53,893 nucleotides of DNA from Ignavibacteria bacterium (GCA_947491315.1 CANLII010000014.1:1-53893), one strand, 5' to 3'. Positions 1 to 9,828 are shown, numbered from the stretch's first letter. Notes: a model not told the origin generated them from the sequence alone. A program made the numbers and translations.

Positions 1-70
1 GAAGTTAAGCCCTGTTGAGCCGATGGTACTGCATGCGTAGGTGTGTGGGAGAGTAGGTAGTTGCCGGGTT
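1..70 (+). rRNA. rrf: 5S ribosomal RNA, 3' part
   Basis: The window opens inside a 5S rRNA gene. The start GAAGUUAAGCCC is the conserved loop B/helix III region, and the stretch around GGUACUGC and GUGGGAGAGUAGGU is typical of bacterial 5S helices IV and V. The last bases, near GCCGGGUU, should be the 3' strand of helix I, whose partner lies outside the window. A rho-independent terminator follows within 20 bases, which fits the end of an rRNA operon. The exact 3' end is estimated. Confidence 0.93.
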
Positions 71-86
71 ATCTTCTTCGCAATAT

Positions 87-116
87 GCCTCAGTCCCTTA
101 AAGACTGAGGCTTTTT
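87..116 (+). terminator. Terminator of the rRNA operon
   Basis: A 9-bp perfect stem (GCCTCAGTC paired with GACTGAGGC) with a 7-base loop is followed by five T. It lies just after the 5S gene, so it is the likely end of the rRNA transcript. Confidence 0.85.
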
Positions 117-261
117 GCATTCATTGCCAACCACTTGCATAACTTTTGTTACAATTTAACATCCTTTCTTTCTATTTTGCATTGATTATTTTGTCATGTT
201 CACCACATGATATCCATAATGGATTCATTTTGACTTCCACTTGTCTGGTCTATGGTGAATT

Positions 262-936
262 ATGGCTTCTAAGAAGAATATTCAACCCTTCTACAAAAAT
301 TTTATCTTCTGGATACTTGTTGCAGTTGCAGTAGGTTACTTTTCAACAAGAGATACCAATAAACCCGCTCCTACTGTCGATTATATGACAGCCCTCAAAG
401 AAAAGGCCTTTTCTGACCTAGATAGTGGTATCGTCAGTGATAAATTACTCAATGCAACATCCTCTGAAGATGAAAGAGATGAACTGTTTGTTCGTATCCC
501 ACTCGAACGACTCAAACCCGGTACTGTATTAGATTTTGGGGTAAAAGATGATTCAACAAAAAACATAACCGTAACTATACTCTCTGAAAACTCAGCAGAA
601 GTAACTGTTTCTTCTCATACAACTCAAAATGATTCTGAAACCGGTACATATGCAATCCAAATATTTGAAGGATCACAAATTCTTACCGATAATATAGACC
701 ATCCTCTCATTCAAAAACCTGCAATTATTCTTGAAAACTTATCATATGGTGCAGATAAAGGTCATCCGGCATTGAGTAAAAAATTCTGTATTGCAAAATC
801 AAAAAATATTAATGGTACGGAATCTGCAGTACTTAGAATTTTCCCATGGTTCGATCCCATAAATTACCCAAGTAAATTACAGGAATTTTCATTCGCGGAT
901 AATCAGGTATTGTTTGGTCTTAGTGTAAAGAGGTGA
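262..936 (+). CDS. Membrane-anchored protein of unknown function
   Basis: Not recognised. The 224-residue product has one hydrophobic segment near residues 13-28 (FIFWILVAVAVGYFS), preceded by lysines, so it is probably an inner-membrane anchor or uncleaved signal with the rest in the periplasm. The remainder is polar, with no cysteine pairs or catalytic motif that I can name. It stands alone after the rRNA terminator and meets the minus-strand ABC permease tail to tail, 6 bases apart. The ATG at 262 places the hydrophobic segment correctly. Confidence 0.6.
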   Translation: MASKKNIQPFYKNFIFWILVAVAVGYFSTRDTNKPAPTVDYMTALKEKAFSDLDSGIVSDKLLNATSSEDERDELFVRIPLERLKPGTVLDFGVKDDSTKNITVTILSENSAEVTVSSHTTQNDSETGTYAIQIFEGSQILTDNIDHPLIQKPAIILENLSYGADKGHPALSKKFCIAKSKNINGTESAVLRIFPWFDPINYPSKLQEFSFADNQVLFGLSVKR

Positions 937-942
937 TTATTC

Positions 943-2103
943 TTATCGAAGTGCCGATAGAATTGACATTCTTGAGGCTTTTAATGCCGGTAAAAATCCG
1001 CCTATAATACCCATGAGGAGTGAAAATATCATTGATCCGGAAAAAACAGAGCTCGTCATTGAAAAACTAAATGATAATTCTGTGAATGAACCAAAATTCA
1101 ATGTTGATATGGAAAAGAATTGCAATATTGAAGCCAATCCAATTCCTATGATTCCTCCCAATAAAGCCGTAATAATTGATTCTATCAAAAATGCCGTCAA
1201 GATTGAACTTCTTCCAAATCCTAATGCTCGTAGTGTGCCGATTTCTGTAGTACGATTCGCAACTGCCGCATACATCGTGATCATGGCTCCAATCATCGCG
1301 CCAAGGCTGAAAATCACGGTGATGGTAATTCCTAAAATCTGAATGAACATCCTCATTGCTTCCGACTGCTTTTCAAAATATCTTCTCTCATTTTCAGGTT
1401 CATATTGATTCAATCGTTTGTCACCTGCAAACATAATCTTCATCATTTCAATATCAGCATCAGATGTTTTTCGAAAAGTCAATGTTGAAAATGCATCTCT
1501 GTTCATTGCCAATTGTAATTGCCTTACATCACACCATAGCTCAGATTCAAATCCCGACTTTTCTGCTTCCATTTCTCCAACAATGGTCCAATCATCTCCA
1601 CCGAATTTTATCTTGTCCCCTATATCTATTTTATCGAATGTCTTTACAAGCGCCGTTCCAACAATTAGTTCTCTCGAACCAAAGGTGAACATTCTACCTT
1701 TTACAATCGTAATTTTGTTTCGTATGCTCATTGCTGTTTCTGAAACCCCACGCACTGCAAGATTACTGATACCTCCGTCTTTTTTGGGTGCATTTATCAC
1801 TGTCACCCCATCATATGTCATCAGCGCATTCCCTTTCTCATCTTTCTGCACAAATTGTAATGTTGATATCAAATCTGCCGTTGTTCGATCTATGATACTC
1901 GTTATCTCACCAGTTGATGACTTCCTTGTTATGACCACATTGTCTTCTGAACCCGTTGTTGCCAATGTCTTTCTGATTCCATCAGCCATCATAAGAACTG
2001 CTGCAAAAACAAAAACAACTAATGCAATACCACCTATGGTGATTCCTGCAGTAAGTTTTCTTGCAACAAAGTTCTTGAGAATATAATAGAATGGAATATT
2101 CAT
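943..2103 (-). CDS. FtsX/MacB-type ABC transporter permease (last gene of the run)
   Basis: A 386-residue permease of the MacB/FtsX class. It has one N-terminal membrane helix near residues 17-40, a periplasmic domain of about 210 residues, then three helices near 255-283, 300-327 and 350-378. The TLRALGFGRSSIL stretch before the third helix is typical of the FtsX coupling region. It follows a second permease by 2 bases and is the last gene of the mreCD/exporter run. Such permeases work as dimers with a MacB/LolD-type ATPase and drive a periplasmic adaptor; here two different permeases suggest a heterodimer. The substrate is unknown. Confidence 0.88.
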   Translation of the reverse strand: MNIPFYYILKNFVARKLTAGITIGGIALVVFVFAAVLMMADGIRKTLATTGSEDNVVITRKSSTGEITSIIDRTTADLISTLQFVQKDEKGNALMTYDGVTVINAPKKDGGISNLAVRGVSETAMSIRNKITIVKGRMFTFGSRELIVGTALVKTFDKIDIGDKIKFGGDDWTIVGEMEAEKSGFESELWCDVRQLQLAMNRDAFSTLTFRKTSDADIEMMKIMFAGDKRLNQYEPENERRYFEKQSEAMRMFIQILGITITVIFSLGAMIGAMITMYAAVANRTTEIGTLRALGFGRSSILTAFLIESIITALLGGIIGIGLASILQFFSISTLNFGSFTELSFSFSMTSSVFSGSMIFSLLMGIIGGFLPALKASRMSILSALR

Positions 2104-2105
2104 GA

Positions 2106-3266
2106 TTAACCCGTAAATCGAAGTCCGTCAACAATCTTCATTGTCAGGGCCCGATACAGTGGAATGATTGCGGCAATGACTCCAACTATCAAAGCTGAAG
2201 AACCTGCCAACACATAGGTGGAAGTTTCTATGATGAATACAGGAAACCAACCACGCGGAAGAAATGATTCAAAACCTTGAACAATTGGAATGAGTAATGC
2301 AATACCAATTCCGGCACCAAGCATTGAAATTGTCAATGCCTCACCTGCAATGAATGCAAAGAGATGTCCACCAGTAAAGCCCAATGATTTAAGCACTGCA
2401 TATTCTCTTGTTCTCTCTCGCGATGTCATGATCATAGTATTGCACAATACAAGCAAAATGATGCCAATAATAAGATAAGACATGATATTGATTGCACTAA
2501 TGATTGCACCAGATGATGATACAAATCCTTGCTGGAATTGCCCCTCGGTTTCTGTCTTTGTCTCAGCCGCTGAATTTTTGAATAACTGATCTATCTTTTG
2601 TGAGATTTCCGCTGAGCGCGAAGGATCATTGATTTTTACCACATAATATCCAACTTGATCCGCACGCGTAAGATCATCTTGTTTCATGCGCTCATTCAGA
2701 TACTCCCAATGAAAAAACATTTGCGTTGCATCATCTGTCTTTGAACGAGGAATATAAATTCCACTCACGGTGAATTGCCATGATCCCGGATAAATATCAC
2801 CTTCCATGTTCATGATATCACCAATCTTCAAACCATAGCGTTTCGCGGTTTCAATACCAACAATACAAGCACTTCGATCAGTTTTGAATGCTGAGATTTC
2901 TTTCGATGTTAAGGTATACTCGGGATATAAAGACAATAAGGTTTCTGGATCGCATCCTTGTCTTGCAAAAAATTGATCTTTGTCAATATATGTTCCACCA
3001 AACCAGTTCAGCCAAGAGACTGCACTCACACCGGGTATGGCAGCAATCTTTTCTTTATAGGAATAGGGTAGCGGAAAAATGAATGACACCGCTTGGCGAA
3101 CAATCAAACGATTGGGGGAAGAAGCCGCAACGCCGGAATTCCATGCAGTGACAACAGTACGAAGCATTCCGAATGCAACAACCGCAACAGATATTCCAAC
3201 TATCGTCAAAAGAACACGCAATGTATGACGAAATGCATTCTTCACGATGAGTTTGGTCATGCTCAT
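2106..3266 (-). CDS. FtsX/MacB-type ABC transporter permease (upstream of pair)
   Basis: A 386-residue permease with the same four-helix plan as its neighbour: a helix near residues 15-35, a long periplasmic domain, then three C-terminal helices. [13 protein letters not shown] before the third helix is the FtsX-like coupling segment. Its start overlaps the end of the ATPase gene by 4 bases (ATGA), indicating translational coupling. The two permeases have the same length but clearly different sequences, so they look like old paralogues that form a heterodimer. Substrate unknown; lipids, lipoproteins, peptides or drugs are all possible for the family. Confidence 0.88.
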   Translation of the reverse strand: MSMTKLIVKNAFRHTLRVLLTIVGISVAVVAFGMLRTVVTAWNSGVAASSPNRLIVRQAVSFIFPLPYSYKEKIAAIPGVSAVSWLNWFGGTYIDKDQFFARQGCDPETLLSLYPEYTLTSKEISAFKTDRSACIVGIETAKRYGLKIGDIMNMEGDIYPGSWQFTVSGIYIPRSKTDDATQMFFHWEYLNERMKQDDLTRADQVGYYVVKINDPSRSAEISQKIDQLFKNSAAETKTETEGQFQQGFVSSSGAIISAINIMSYLIIGIILLVLCNTMIMTSRERTREYAVLKSLGFTGGHLFAFIAGEALTISMLGAGIGIALLIPIVQGFESFLPRGWFPVFIIETSTYVLAGSSALIVGVIAAIIPLYRALTMKIVDGLRFTG

Positions 3267-3949
3267 GATTGACCCTGAGGAATGAGATCACCCTTGTCTA
3301 AATGATGAATGATGCGCGCACGATTGGCGGCACTAGGATCATGCGTAACCATCACGATTGTCTTTCCGAATTCTTTGTTCAATCGATTAAGCAAAGTGAG
3401 AATTTCTTCTGCTGAAACACGATCCAAATCCCCTGTCGGCTCATCGGCAATGAAGATATCAGGATCAGAAGCAATCGCGCGAGCAATCGCAACTCTTTGT
3501 TCTTGTCCGCCCGATAATTGTCGCGGATAATGATCCATGCGGTCTGCCAAACCAACGACACTCAAAGCCAATTCCACTTGTCTTCTTCTTTCAGATTTGC
3601 TGAGCGGCGTGAGCATCAAAGGCAATTCCACATTTTCAAATGCAGTGAGAACAGGAATCAAATTATAGAATTGAAAAATGAATCCGATATGTCTGGATCT
3701 CCATTTGGAAAGTTCGGTTTCTGAAAGCACTCCAATATTTGTTCCAGCGATTATCACCTCGCCTTGCGTTGGCCGATCGATTCCAGCAATGATATTCAGA
3801 AGTGTGGTTTTGCCTGAACCGGATGGACCCATCAATGCAACAAAGTCACCTTGTTCGATATCTATGGATACATCTTTCAAGACCGTGATTTCTTGCTTGT
3901 CTCGCTTATATGTTTTCGTCAAATGCGAAATTGAGATGAGTGCGGACAT
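3263..3949 (-). CDS. ABC transporter ATPase of the MacB/LolD class
   Basis: A 228-residue ATPase with every diagnostic motif: Walker A GPSGSGKT (41-48), Q-loop Gln93, signature LSGGQ (145-149), Walker B FIADE (166-170) with D-loop GDLD, and switch His203. Length and the [19 protein letters not shown] stretch match the MacB/LolD mechanotransmission family. It is cytoplasmic and should power the two downstream permeases. It starts 3 bases after the adaptor gene and overlaps the next permease by 4 bases, so ATPase, permeases and adaptor are probably made together. Confidence 0.93.
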   Translation of the reverse strand: MSALISISHLTKTYKRDKQEITVLKDVSIDIEQGDFVALMGPSGSGKTTLLNIIAGIDRPTQGEVIIAGTNIGVLSETELSKWRSRHIGFIFQFYNLIPVLTAFENVELPLMLTPLSKSERRRQVELALSVVGLADRMDHYPRQLSGGQEQRVAIARAIASDPDIFIADEPTGDLDRVSAEEILTLLNRLNKEFGKTIVMVTHDPSAANRARIIHHLDKGDLIPQGQS

Positions 3950-3952
3950 GAT

Positions 3953-5179
3953 TTATTCCTTCTCCATTGTAATGGAAGTGCCGGTCGATAATTCTTCCAT
4001 TCCGGAAGTGATCAATGTTGCTCCCGGCGCAAGACCTGCAATGACTTCATAATAATCACCAAATGTTTTTCCGGTTTTTATGACTTGCTCTTGGGCTTTG
4101 GAACCGGGGCCAACGATGAAGACCAACATCTTGCCATTCACATTGATGACGGCACTTTTTGGAATGAGAATTTTCGGCGTTTCTTTCACGGTATTTCCTG
4201 CATCATTGCGCAAGAAATTTACTTTTGCGGCCATTTCGGGAAGTACTTTATCATCGATTTCATTAAATCGGATTTTTACTTTTACTGTGCCTTTGCCTCT
4301 ATCTGCGGTAGGTATAATTTTGCTGACAAAACCGGGATATCGTTTGTCTGCAATTGCACTCACTGAAATTTCCACCGGTTGATTCTGCGAGATTTTGGAA
4401 AGCGAAGATTCGGATACATCCGCTTCAACTTCAAGTGATGACATATCGGCCAAAGTCACCACCGCACCTCTCGCACCTGCCGCGGCACCGAGAGCTGTAA
4501 TCACTTCCCCGACATTTGCATTTTTGGTCAAAACGGTTCCATCGAATGGAGCACGAATCACTGTGTTTTCCACTTGTACGCGAGCTGCTTTGATGGCAGC
4601 ATCTTGTGCCTTCAATTGAGCTTGAACAGATCTGATTTGTGCTTGTGCTCTCTTCAAACGTGCTTGAGCCATATCAAATTCTGCCTGTGTCCCCGCACCG
4701 CCGGATAGTAATGATTGCTGTCTGACAAATGCGGTATTTGCTTCATCATAATCCGCCTGAGCATTTGTCAAAGAAGCATTGATCACATCCACTTGAGCCT
4801 GCTGTTGTGACATAAATGCCCGGACATCATTGCTTTCAATTTTACCAATAATATCACCTGACTTTACTTTGTCACCCTCAATCACATACAATGCTTCGAG
4901 TCTCCCGGTGGCTTTCGATGAAATGGCAGCTTTTACTTGCGCAACCACATATCCTTGTCCGGTCAAGATTGCATCCTGTCCCGAAAGTGAAGAAGATGTA
5001 ACAATCAATGTCTTGACTTTGACAGAGGAATCACTGAAGAAAAAATATCCCCCAATCAGAACAATCAGAATCATGATGATGAAATACGTTCTTTTCTTTG
5101 ATGATGCTGTATTTCCATCTCTATCAATTTTGAGAGTGGATAAATCAGCAGTTGAGGCGATTTGATTCATGATATGCAT
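3953..5179 (-). CDS. MacA/HlyD-like periplasmic adaptor of the ABC exporter
   Basis: A 408-residue membrane-fusion protein. A membrane helix near residues 32-49 (YFIIMILIVLIGGYFFF) anchors it; then come half a lipoyl domain, an alpha-hairpin/coiled coil near 115-200 rich in Gln and Ala, the second lipoyl half (IRAPFDGTVLTKNANVGEV) and beta-barrel domains to the end. This is the RND/MacA adaptor plan. It bridges an inner-membrane transporter and an outer-membrane channel; no TolC-type gene lies in the window. The gene lies 18 bases after mreD. A second ATG three codons downstream (5170) could also be the start. Confidence 0.9.
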   Translation of the reverse strand: MHIMNQIASTADLSTLKIDRDGNTASSKKRTYFIIMILIVLIGGYFFFSDSSVKVKTLIVTSSSLSGQDAILTGQGYVVAQVKAAISSKATGRLEALYVIEGDKVKSGDIIGKIESNDVRAFMSQQQAQVDVINASLTNAQADYDEANTAFVRQQSLLSGGAGTQAEFDMAQARLKRAQAQIRSVQAQLKAQDAAIKAARVQVENTVIRAPFDGTVLTKNANVGEVITALGAAAGARGAVVTLADMSSLEVEADVSESSLSKISQNQPVEISVSAIADKRYPGFVSKIIPTADRGKGTVKVKIRFNEIDDKVLPEMAAKVNFLRNDAGNTVKETPKILIPKSAVINVNGKMLVFIVGPGSKAQEQVIKTGKTFGDYYEVIAGLAPGATLITSGMEELSTGTSITMEKE

Positions 5180-5197
5180 TCAATATGTGAGTATGCT

Positions 5198-5725
5198 CTA
5201 ATTCTGAACATTACGAGATTTCACCAGCATCGGGAAAAGTGCTGCTACTGTTGTATATAAAGTGGAAGCAATGCCATATCTGAAGAAAAAACTCCAGAAT
5301 GTCATTTCCGTCGGTCGAATATAAAAGAAGAAATAAATCAGATTATGAACAAAAGAAGAAGCAAGAATTGCCAAGATGAAGTATAAGCTACCCAATGTCA
5401 ATTCATTGTTCTTTTCTTTATAAAAGAAACCCGCGGTAAAACCGGCAAATGTTTTGGCGAGTGCATTTGTGCCAATAACATCATATGAAACAATGTCGAA
5501 CAGAAATCCGCACATGAATCCAGCAATGATTCCGGTGAATTGTCCTTCACGAAGTGCAATCCACACAACCAGAATTGTCAATAAATCAGGTGTGATTCCA
5601 CTCACGGAAATCAGATTCAATGCAATGACATGTGCGAGAGCGAGCATCAATCCTATTATGGCATAAATGACATAACGCAGATTATACCAAGATTGGGCAA
5701 TGCTTCTTTCTTGAAATTCCGACAT
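5198..5725 (-). CDS. mreD: Rod-shape-determining protein MreD
   Basis: A 175-residue, very hydrophobic protein with about five membrane helices. The family-typical stretch SGITPDLLTILVVWIALREG, followed by GFMCGFLFDIVSYDVIGTNAL, identifies MreD, the inner-membrane part of the elongasome that organises lateral wall synthesis. It starts 1 base after the mreC stop codon. MreB is not in the window. Confidence 0.9.
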   Translation of the reverse strand: MSEFQERSIAQSWYNLRYVIYAIIGLMLALAHVIALNLISVSGITPDLLTILVVWIALREGQFTGIIAGFMCGFLFDIVSYDVIGTNALAKTFAGFTAGFFYKEKNNELTLGSLYFILAILASSFVHNLIYFFFYIRPTEMTFWSFFFRYGIASTLYTTVAALFPMLVKSRNVQN

Positions 5726-5726
5726 T

Positions 5727-6590
5727 TCATCTATCCTTTACTTGGGGAATCATTGGTTTTCCAACTTTCTTATTTTCGCGCTCCAGTAAAACACGCTCAA
5801 GATTTGGAAGAAGTTTTATAACGAATACCTGTTCCAGTGTGATGAAATTCACGGCCGGTTTCACGAGAATTCTACGAAAGAGCGAGGTCCCATCATCACG
5901 CGTTTCCATCACGGTTCCAATCTTGATATTGGATGGATATCTATTGGAATAACTTGAGGTCAATACTTCATCTCCAACTTGAACATCATAGGACTTAGGT
6001 ATATTTTTCATCGTCAAAGCATCTTCTCCATCCCAAATCAAAATACCATCTATCCGAGAACGATGAATTTTTCCTGTGATTCTGCTTTCTCGATTGATGA
6101 GCAATCGCACAACAGAATAATCATCGGATGTTCCAACCACCAATCCTACAAGACCGGCATCTGTCACAACAGGCATGCCGACTTCCACTCCATCACCTTC
6201 ACCACGATTGATTGTGGCATAATTCCTTGCTTCAGTTGTTGTTTTCCCTACGATATCAGCTGTGATCAATGGAATTGTTGATGCCTTCTTAAATTCCAAC
6301 ATCTTCCGCAATTTGGCATTTTCGATGATGGATTGCCTGATCTTTGCTCGCTCATCGCTCAATTGCAAATTGAGTTCACGCAAAGCCGCATTCTCATTTT
6401 TCAATGCTATCGGATTTGGAATCCATGAAAATGCACTCTGCATCCACCCGATTCCACCGACGACGATAGAACGGTAGCCACCCAATTCCGTGGTATTACC
6501 AAAATTCATTATGATCAATGAAATGAAGGTAAATCCACAGAGAGCTGCATATTCTTTGAATCTAAAGAGAAATTCAAGCAGTCTACGCAT
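5727..6590 (-). CDS. mreC: Rod-shape-determining protein MreC
   Basis: A 287-residue bitopic protein. It has a short cytoplasmic N-terminus, a membrane helix near residues 15-32, a coiled coil near 60-95 that drives dimerisation, then the beta-rich periplasmic core. The core carries the family hallmarks NYATINRGEGDGVEVGMPVV, GLVGLVVG and a later GDEVLTSSYSNRYPSNIKIG. MreC links MreB filaments to penicillin-binding proteins. It lies between an exonuclease fusion gene (11 bases upstream) and mreD (1 base downstream), all minus-strand, so probably one transcript. Confidence 0.93.
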   Translation of the reverse strand: MRRLLEFLFRFKEYAALCGFTFISLIIMNFGNTTELGGYRSIVVGGIGWMQSAFSWIPNPIALKNENAALRELNLQLSDERAKIRQSIIENAKLRKMLEFKKASTIPLITADIVGKTTTEARNYATINRGEGDGVEVGMPVVTDAGLVGLVVGTSDDYSVVRLLINRESRITGKIHRSRIDGILIWDGEDALTMKNIPKSYDVQVGDEVLTSSYSNRYPSNIKIGTVMETRDDGTSLFRRILVKPAVNFITLEQVFVIKLLPNLERVLLERENKKVGKPMIPQVKDR

Positions 6591-6601
6591 GATTGATCAG
6601 T

Positions 6602-8356
6602 TCAGTCATCAATGGAACAAGACAATTGATTGTAATCACTCGGAATCTCATTGATTTCCGAATGAGTATTGCGAATCGTATATGAAAATTCTTCTTTTAA
6701 CTTTTCGCTTGATCGATGCTCAGCATATAAAATAGTCGCCGATGTGGAATGTCTGTGAATCCATGATGTGATGATTTGGATTTCATCAACTTCGATTGGA
6801 TCGAGTCTTTCGACAATATCATTGACCGGTCCGCTGGAATCCGTATAGTATAATTCTTCCATCAATGCATGAAATCGAGAAAGATCGGCTTTTCTTCCAA
6901 TGATTTCTTGATGAGCGAGTTTTCCGGCTTTGATGAAAAACACTTCGATGGTTTTGTCTCGTGAATTCGCATCTACAATAATGATGGTATTATTATGAGT
7001 CACCGAAGTTGAAACATCGGCTCTGCGATCAAATAATCTTCGTAATTCATTTAAGCGATTCCTGAGCATAGTGGCATTTTCAAATCTCAATGCCTCAGAT
7101 TCAAGGAGCATTTCTTCCTCCATGCGCTCGAGTAAACCACCGCCTGAACCACTCAGAAAATGTCTAGCTCTATCCACTTCCTGCAAATATTCTTCGCGAG
7201 ATTGAATCTCGGCGCAAGGAGCACCACAACGCTTGATCTGATGATAAAAGCAAGGTTGCTTCTCAATAGATGGCTGAAGCGTTTCAGTGCATTGTCGCAA
7301 ACCAAATGAACGATAAACAGTCTCAACAACTTCGCGAGCAAGTGTTCCACTTCTAAATGGACCGAAATATTCCGCGCCGTCATTCATGATTGTGGGTGAC
7401 CATTCAAGTCGAGGAAATGGATCATTCACATTGAGTCGTAAAAATGGAAATCTACGGATCTTCTTACTTGCAGTATTGAACTGAGGTTTAATGCGTTTTA
7501 TTTCTTTTGATTCAAGTAAAAGAGCCGCAAGTTCTGTACCTGTCACTTCATGATGTATAGCATGAACTTGTTTTACCATCCTTGCAATTTTCTGCGGATG
7601 CTGTGCACCTGCTTGAAAGTATGATCTGACACGCTCTCTTAGATTCTTTGCTTTACCGACATACAAAATAGTATTGTCTTTATCGAGCATCTTATACACG
7701 CCCGGCTCATCGGGTAATTCTGCAAGGGTTGACTCAACTCTTTTGATTGCTGCAGGAGGCGTATGAAATTGCTCTATGCGTTTGTTTTGGAATCGAAGTA
7801 ATTCATCAATGGTTTCAATATCGTATTCATTGTCAAGTGACTCCAAAAATTGCAAAAGAAAGAGTGCTGTTGCTTTTGCATCACCAAGTGCTCGATGTCG
7901 ATTCTTGATTTCAATGCCGAAATGTGAAGCCACGGCCCCCACATTTTTTTTGAGCGACATCGGAAGTATTCTTCTGGCCAATTTGCATGTGCACAATTGC
8001 GGTATGAGCGGTATGGATAAATTCAAACGACGCAGTGATCGCTGAATGAAATTCCAATCAAAACTCACATTATGTGCCGCAAAAATGGCACCGGGCATCG
8101 CGAGCATTTCAGAAATCGTGGGCATGATTTCATGTGCTTCTGATCCGGTGGCCGCCATAGAATTACTAATACCCGTCATTTTTTCAATGAATGGTGGTAT
8201 GAATTGATGAGGATTTATGAGTTCCGAATATTCCTTGACTATTTCACCGCCCTGAATCACCACGCATGCAATCTCCATGATGCGGTGATCTTCGGCATCG
8301 TGACCTGTTGTTTCAACATCCACGACAATAATTGGGACTTCCCAAAATGATTTCAT
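6602..8356 (-). CDS. DnaQ-like 3'-5' exonuclease fused to a UvrC-like GIY-YIG nuclease
   Basis: A 584-residue two-domain protein. Residues 8-175 are a DEDDh exonuclease: Exo I DVETTG (Asp13, Glu15), Exo II HNVSFDWNF (Asp100), Exo III His154 and Asp159. Residues about 212-290 are a GIY-YIG endonuclease: PGVYKM, LYVGKAKNLRERV, then RIKPQFN. The part beyond matches the UvrC middle region with Cys residues near CFYHQIKRCGAPC, but the UvrC RNase H-like half and HhH motifs are absent. Fusions of this sort are known in Actinobacteria and Bacteroidota as a Cho-like or epsilon-like protein; the role is probably DNA repair incision and trimming. It heads the mreCD run; the join with cell-shape genes is probably incidental. 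Confidence 0.88.
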   Translation of the reverse strand: MKSFWEVPIIVVDVETTGHDAEDHRIMEIACVVIQGGEIVKEYSELINPHQFIPPFIEKMTGISNSMAATGSEAHEIMPTISEMLAMPGAIFAAHNVSFDWNFIQRSLRRLNLSIPLIPQLCTCKLARRILPMSLKKNVGAVASHFGIEIKNRHRALGDAKATALFLLQFLESLDNEYDIETIDELLRFQNKRIEQFHTPPAAIKRVESTLAELPDEPGVYKMLDKDNTILYVGKAKNLRERVRSYFQAGAQHPQKIARMVKQVHAIHHEVTGTELAALLLESKEIKRIKPQFNTASKKIRRFPFLRLNVNDPFPRLEWSPTIMNDGAEYFGPFRSGTLAREVVETVYRSFGLRQCTETLQPSIEKQPCFYHQIKRCGAPCAEIQSREEYLQEVDRARHFLSGSGGGLLERMEEEMLLESEALRFENATMLRNRLNELRRLFDRRADVSTSVTHNNTIIIVDANSRDKTIEVFFIKAGKLAHQEIIGRKADLSRFHALMEELYYTDSSGPVNDIVERLDPIEVDEIQIITSWIHRHSTSATILYAEHRSSEKLKEEFSYTIRNTHSEINEIPSDYNQLSCSIDD

Positions 8357-8608
8357 GCTGAATTGTGCTTTCCGGGGAAATCCCCGCTTTTCATATCACT
8401 TCATCAAATTCATGATGAAAGGATATAGTGTGATTCTCAACTGTATTCCAATCTGAAATCCATTGAGAAAAAGTGTGTGTGTTCAGAAACTCTTATTGTA
8501 TTCAATCTTGCTGAACAATTCCGGGATTATATGCTGCAATACACCAAGAATTGCCCCAAAGATACGAAAGTTTCGCGCCCTATGTTCAGGTAGTTCTTGA
8601 GTGTATGA

Positions 8609-9286
8609 TCATTCTTCAACTTCTATTCCGACTCTTTTGTAAAAATCAAGATAGACATTGTTTTGAATACTATTTTTTGGTGTCAATCCATTTATGATAG
8701 TCAATCGACCCATCTCTCTGTTTCTGATATCCAGATACTCTATCGTGGACTTCATTCTCATGCGAAGAGCTTCCGCCGGCATATTCGGGGCAGAACCAAT
8801 GACATATAGTCGAGCGGGTAAAGTGTCCGATGTGATGATATCCACTACCTTGGAATGCAAGAGATTCTGTATTTCTATGTCAGCAGGTCTTGCGCGAACA
8901 GCGGCAGTATCTATCAATCTTCTGAATTCATCAGCAGAGGTACAATGCTTATACACGGCGGTACCACCAACAACCATTTTCACTCGTATTGAATCTTTAC
9001 CAATATCCCGCTTGATGGCCCTAGAAATGGAGTCTGCCATCGTAACCGGAATTGGTGACAGAATTAGTGCATATACACTTCGAATTTTCGGAATTCTTCT
9101 TTTTGCCAGAACTTCGCTCTTCTTTGGCAATTGTCTATATACCAATCCTATGATTCCGCTTGCTATTCCTAAAACGATCAAAAACATATAAATCGCTTTC
9201 CAGCCCCAAGTTGGTCTGGGAATATGCTGGTCATGATCTTGAGGTTCCATTTTTTGTGAGGACTGATCTTGCATTGGATTCTTCAT
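8609..9286 (-). CDS. Membrane-anchored protein of unknown function
   Basis: Not recognised. From the ATG at 9286 the product has 225 residues. A charged N-terminus rich in Gln and His is followed by one membrane helix near residues 30-50 (AIYMFLIVLGIASGIIGLVY) and a polar, probably periplasmic, domain of about 170 residues. An upstream in-frame start at 9412 would add 42 residues but overlaps the divergent thioesterase gene, so the shorter form is preferred. The gene stands alone, divergent from the thioesterase operon. Confidence 0.65.
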   Translation of the reverse strand: MKNPMQDQSSQKMEPQDHDQHIPRPTWGWKAIYMFLIVLGIASGIIGLVYRQLPKKSEVLAKRRIPKIRSVYALILSPIPVTMADSISRAIKRDIGKDSIRVKMVVGGTAVYKHCTSADEFRRLIDTAAVRARPADIEIQNLLHSKVVDIITSDTLPARLYVIGSAPNMPAEALRMRMKSTIEYLDIRNREMGRLTIINGLTPKNSIQNNVYLDFYKRVGIEVEE

Positions 9287-9378
9287 GTGATTAAGTGTGT
9301 AAATGCAAAATATGGAATTGCAAATGCACAAAAGGCGGGAATTCCATAAATTCCGCATAATTCCTAAGAGTAATCTCC

Positions 9379-9828
9379 ATGAACAAGAAAGAAACACTGC
9401 AAATTCCCCCATATGCCATCAAAGCCTCGGAAAGAATTCGTTGGAGCGATCTCGATGCGGCGGGAATAATGTATTTCGGGCAATATGTTAGACTCTTTGA
9501 AATCGGTGAAACAGAATTTTTTCGAACACTTGGATTTCCCTATACAAATACTCAATTCGAGGATCTGGGAGTCTGGATGCTTCGCGTGAATTTCTCATGC
9601 GATTTTCACTTTCCAGCTTATATCGATGATCTGCTGTCTATCTATTGCTGGGCAGAATCAATCGGAGGCGCTTCAATCAAACTTCGATTTGCCGTTGAAA
9701 GAGACTCGGTACTATTGGGTGATGGTTCCTGTACCATTGTTTCCGTGGATAGAATCAATAAGAAAGCAGTGAAAATACCCGATATATTACGCTCGGCTTT
9801 GGAAAAAATGCAGATGGGGAAATTGTGA
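9379..9828 (+). CDS. Acyl-CoA thioesterase, 4HBT/YbgC-like hotdog fold
   Basis: A 149-residue single hotdog domain. The signature RWSDLDAAGIMYFGQYVRLF (21-40) carries the catalytic Asp (Asp26 by alignment to 4-hydroxybenzoyl-CoA thioesterase) and the alpha-helix of the fold. Members hydrolyse acyl-CoA or aryl-CoA thioesters in the cytoplasm. Substrate cannot be told from sequence; the menaquinone pathway uses a related enzyme (DHNA-CoA thioesterase), and menA is in this window but 30 kb away. Its stop overlaps the next start (GTGA), so the two are coupled. Confidence 0.85.
   Translation: MNKKETLQIPPYAIKASERIRWSDLDAAGIMYFGQYVRLFEIGETEFFRTLGFPYTNTQFEDLGVWMLRVNFSCDFHFPAYIDDLLSIYCWAESIGGASIKLRFAVERDSVLLGDGSCTIVSVDRINKKAVKIPDILRSALEKMQMGKL

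Noticed and set aside
8539-8606. Imperfect inverted repeat after the gene at 8609 (arms of about 12 bp, 40-base loop)
   Set aside because: The loop is long, one arm has a bulge, and no T-run follows, so it cannot be called a terminator or attachment site.
9287-9412. N-terminal extension of the minus-strand membrane protein at 8609
   Set aside because: It overlaps the divergent thioesterase gene and would place a Cys-rich hydrophobic segment before the real anchor.
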